Assembly (NCBI GenBank): GCA_035490315.1
Contig: DATHET010000202.1
Span: 1 to 16,234, forward strand
Reading direction: 5' to 3'
Source of the DNA: JADJQU01 sp035490315
GTDB taxonomy: Bacteria; Planctomycetota; UBA1135; GCA-002686595
DNA: 16,234 nt
Made by a program: the position numbers and the translations under genes. Shown piece by piece: positions 14,326 to 16,234 of the stretch. Under the pieces are notes generated by a model that saw nothing but the letters and a program-made list of their open reading frames with translations, had not been told where the DNA came from and searched no databases. Position 1 is the stretch's first letter. The number at the start of each line of letters is the position of its first letter.

Positions 14326-16234
14326 ATGGCTCGTCGGATTCTTGCAGGCCTCGCGCTCGCGGCGGCGCTCACCGCGGTGATCGCGTTCCTTTTCCTGCGC
14401 GACGAGGCGGCGCAGACAGCCCGCGAGGAAGATCCAGGTCGGGCACCCGCGTCGATCGAGACGGCACAGGCGCCTGTCGAGGCTGCGCCGCAGACCAGTT
14501 CGAGCGCGGGCTCGAGGAGCGCTCTACCGACCGAGGCGGTGGAAGCGATCGCACCCGGTCTCGAACTTTTCGTCCGTGCCGTCGACGGCAAGCCCGCCGC
14601 CAGCGCCGAGCTCGTGATTTTCCGCGGTGAAGAGGTCCTCGAAACCGCGACCACCGATGCCCAAGGGCTCGCCCGATTTCCTGCGCGCACAGGCGGCGCT
14701 GAATTAGCCGTGTACGCGTCGGGGCACGCCGTCACGCGCGCACCGATCGAACTCGAAGCGGGACGCCGCAACGTGACCCTTCCGGATGGCGCAATCCTCA
14801 GCGGTCGCGTTCTCGTCGATGGCGCCACGCCCTCGGTTCCGATCGAGATCCACCTCGAGTCCTTCCAGATCTCGAGCGCGATCAGCGCGCTTCCGAAGAG
14901 CGTCTTCGCTTTCTTGCACCCAGCACTCCAGGAACACGGCGATCGAACCGCAATAACTCCGCTCGGCAATCAATTCGCGATCACGGATGCGAATGGAACG
15001 TTCGCCTTCCATGGCCTGCTTTCCGAGGTGCGCGCACGGCTCACCTGGACAGGTCCCTATGCTGTCGAGGGAGTTGGCCCGGACGAGGACCTCGAGAGGC
15101 TCGCCGCCTCGGAGTTCCCTGCGCCACGAACCGACATCGAACTGCGCCTGACTGCGGGCATCGAGCTCGCTTTGCGCGTCGTCGATGCCGCCGGGGCTGC
15201 TGCTCCCGCTGCGCGCGTCGAAATTACCTGCATTCGCCAGAATGCACCTGGAAAACAGAAGTCGATACTCCTTGGTGCAGCCGACGCGCAGGGACGCTTC
15301 CGGGGCTTGATCGGAGGAGTGGCGCCGACGGAATTGGAAGTGCGCATCCGTGGTGCCGCGAAGGAGGGTAATGTGCTCCACAAGCTCTCCTGCCCGCCGG
15401 ATATGCGCGGTGTCTTCGACGTCGGCGATCTTGCGCTGGCGCCAAGCCGCGCACTCTACGTTCACGCGCAGGAAGCGGATGGCACTCCGATCATCGGCGC
15501 GCTCGGTCTGCCGCTTCCTTCAGGTGTCCATCAAAAGGCGCGCAGCAACGCCGACGGCAACTTCGTGCTCGCCGTCGAACCGGGCGACCTGCGATTCCAG
15601 GCCAGGGCCCTCGGCTTCGAGAGCAAGCTCGTCGACGTGCCGCCCGACGCCTCGAGCATCGTCGTGACCTTGACCAGGGCCTGCCTGCTCGAGTTCACGA
15701 TTCCCGACTACCCGGGAGTCGATCGCCGATTCCTCTCGGTGCGAGTCCAAGGCGAGCCTCCGATCCTGATCGACGAGGCCAGAGGATCCGTGCCTTCGTT
15801 GCAGTCTCCTCCCACCGGCCGGCGCGAGCAACAGGGTGCAGGCTTGGCAAGTTATGCGACGAGCACGGATCAGGACGGCCGCTGGAGGATTGCTGGGCTG
15901 GTGCCTGGGATCCCATTGCATGCGGAGCTCACGACTCCGACCGGCGGTGTGCTCGCTCGAGCGGATATCGCGCCGCTTGCGAGGGCGGAACGTCGAACCG
16001 TGGCACTCGTCGTCGATCGCCTGCCGAAGTCACTGCGTGTTCATGTCCAGGCCCCTGATCGGCGGCCGGTGATTGCGGCCCTGGTCTGCGTGAAGGAGCC
16101 TTCCGATGGCGCTGAATCCACGGGAACTACCGATTACTCTGGAAGCTGCACGATTTCGCAGATCTACTCCGAACGATTCACAGTCCGCGTGGATGCAGAG
16201 GGATTCCCGACTGCTTACGAGTACGGGCTGCAGA
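14326..16234 (+). CDS. Membrane-anchored multi-domain carboxypeptidase-regulatory-like protein, C-terminus beyond the right edge
   Basis: The frame is open from ATG 14326 to the window end, 636 codons with no stop. The N-terminus MARRILAGLALAAALTAVIAF forms a transmembrane anchor (residues 5-24). It is followed by a linker of about 55 residues rich in Ala, Glu, Pro and Ser, then serial beta-sandwich units: 78-152 (FVRAVDGKPAASAEL, TTDAQGLARF); 154-245 (ILSGRVLVDG, TDANGTFAFHGL); 280-345 (LALRVVDAAG, DAQGRFRGL); 375-435 (YVHAQEADGTPI, NADGNFVLAV); about 515-540 (TDQDGRWRIAGLVPG); and about 567-630 (LRVHVQAPDRRPV). The architecture equals that of the two paralogues at the left of the window, but no long shared blocks are seen, so it is a distant family member. 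It should be an extracytoplasmic binding or scaffold protein of unknown ligand. The gene starts 66 bp after the racemase remnant. Confidence 0.82.
   Translation, partial: MARRILAGLALAAALTAVIAFLFLRDEAAQTAREEDPGRAPASIETAQAPVEAAPQTSSSAGSRSALPTEAVEAIAPGLELFVRAVDGKPAASAELVIFRGEEVLETATTDAQGLARFPARTGGAELAVYASGHAVTRAPIELEAGRRNVTLPDGAILSGRVLVDGATPSVPIEIHLESFQISSAISALPKSVFAFLHPALQEHGDRTAITPLGNQFAITDANGTFAFHGLLSEVRARLTWTGPYAVEGVGPDEDLERLAASEFPAPRTDIELRLTAGIELALRVVDAAGAAAPAARVEITCIRQNAPGKQKSILLGAADAQGRFRGLIGGVAPTELEVRIRGAAKEGNVLHKLSCPPDMRGVFDVGDLALAPSRALYVHAQEADGTPIIGALGLPLPSGVHQKARSNADGNFVLAVEPGDLRFQARALGFESKLVDVPPDASSIVVTLTRACLLEFTIPDYPGVDRRFLSVRVQGEPPILIDEARGSVPSLQSPPTGRREQQGAGLASYATSTDQDGRWRIAGLVPGIPLHAELTTPTGGVLARADIAPLARAERRTVALVVDRLPKSLRVHVQAPDRRPVIAALVCVKEPSDGAESTGTTDYSGSCTISQIYSERFTVRVDAEGFPTAYEYGLQ

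Overview
The window is high-GC DNA (about 60-65% G+C by eye) with few operons, many exported or membrane-anchored proteins of poorly known families, and start codons that mostly lack a Shine-Dalgarno sequence. Beta-sandwich (carboxypeptidase-regulatory-like) membrane proteins, an exported HEAT-repeat protein, a PilX-type pseudopilin and an M64 metallopeptidase together suggest a large-genome environmental bacterium. Planctomycetota is the best guess and Myxococcota the alternative. No rRNA or marker gene is present to settle this.

Left part (1-6372). A minus-strand gene running off the left edge (1-1429) and a plus-strand gene (4129-6372) are divergent paralogues. Both encode an N-terminal membrane anchor followed by serial beta-sandwich domains. 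Between them lie an M64 metallopeptidase with a signal peptide (1646-2635), a putative lipoprotein with a BsuPI/Ig-like domain (2821-3672), and a short in-frame duplicate of that lipoprotein's C-terminus (3682-3906). Three of the starts here have a TANNNT hexamer exactly 6 nt upstream, which may mean leaderless mRNAs.

Middle part (6550-12326). Two exported proteins 4 bp apart form a likely operon: one of unknown family (6550-7608) and a HEAT-repeat protein (7613-9562). Convergent to them is a putative lipoprotein gene (10495 down to 9596) with a good Shine-Dalgarno site and an intact signal sequence. Its lipobox cysteine codon is replaced by an in-frame TGA, after which the frame stays open to the end. 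Divergent from it is a PilX-N/DUF7305-like pseudopilin (10740-12326).

Right part (12507-16234). A DUF2007-like membrane protein is followed by a PLP-dependent D-cysteine desulfhydrase-family enzyme. Its stop overlaps (ATGA) the start of a wrecked aspartate/glutamate racemase gene that keeps only its N- and C-terminal ends in different frames. The window ends inside a third membrane-anchored beta-sandwich protein (14326 to the right edge).

No tRNA, rRNA, CRISPR array, transposase or integrase was seen. No gene-free stretch exceeds 300 bases; the longest is the 244-bp divergent region 10496-10739. The main points for follow-up are the lipobox TGA, the inverted paralogue pair, the decayed racemase and the in-frame lipoprotein duplicate.
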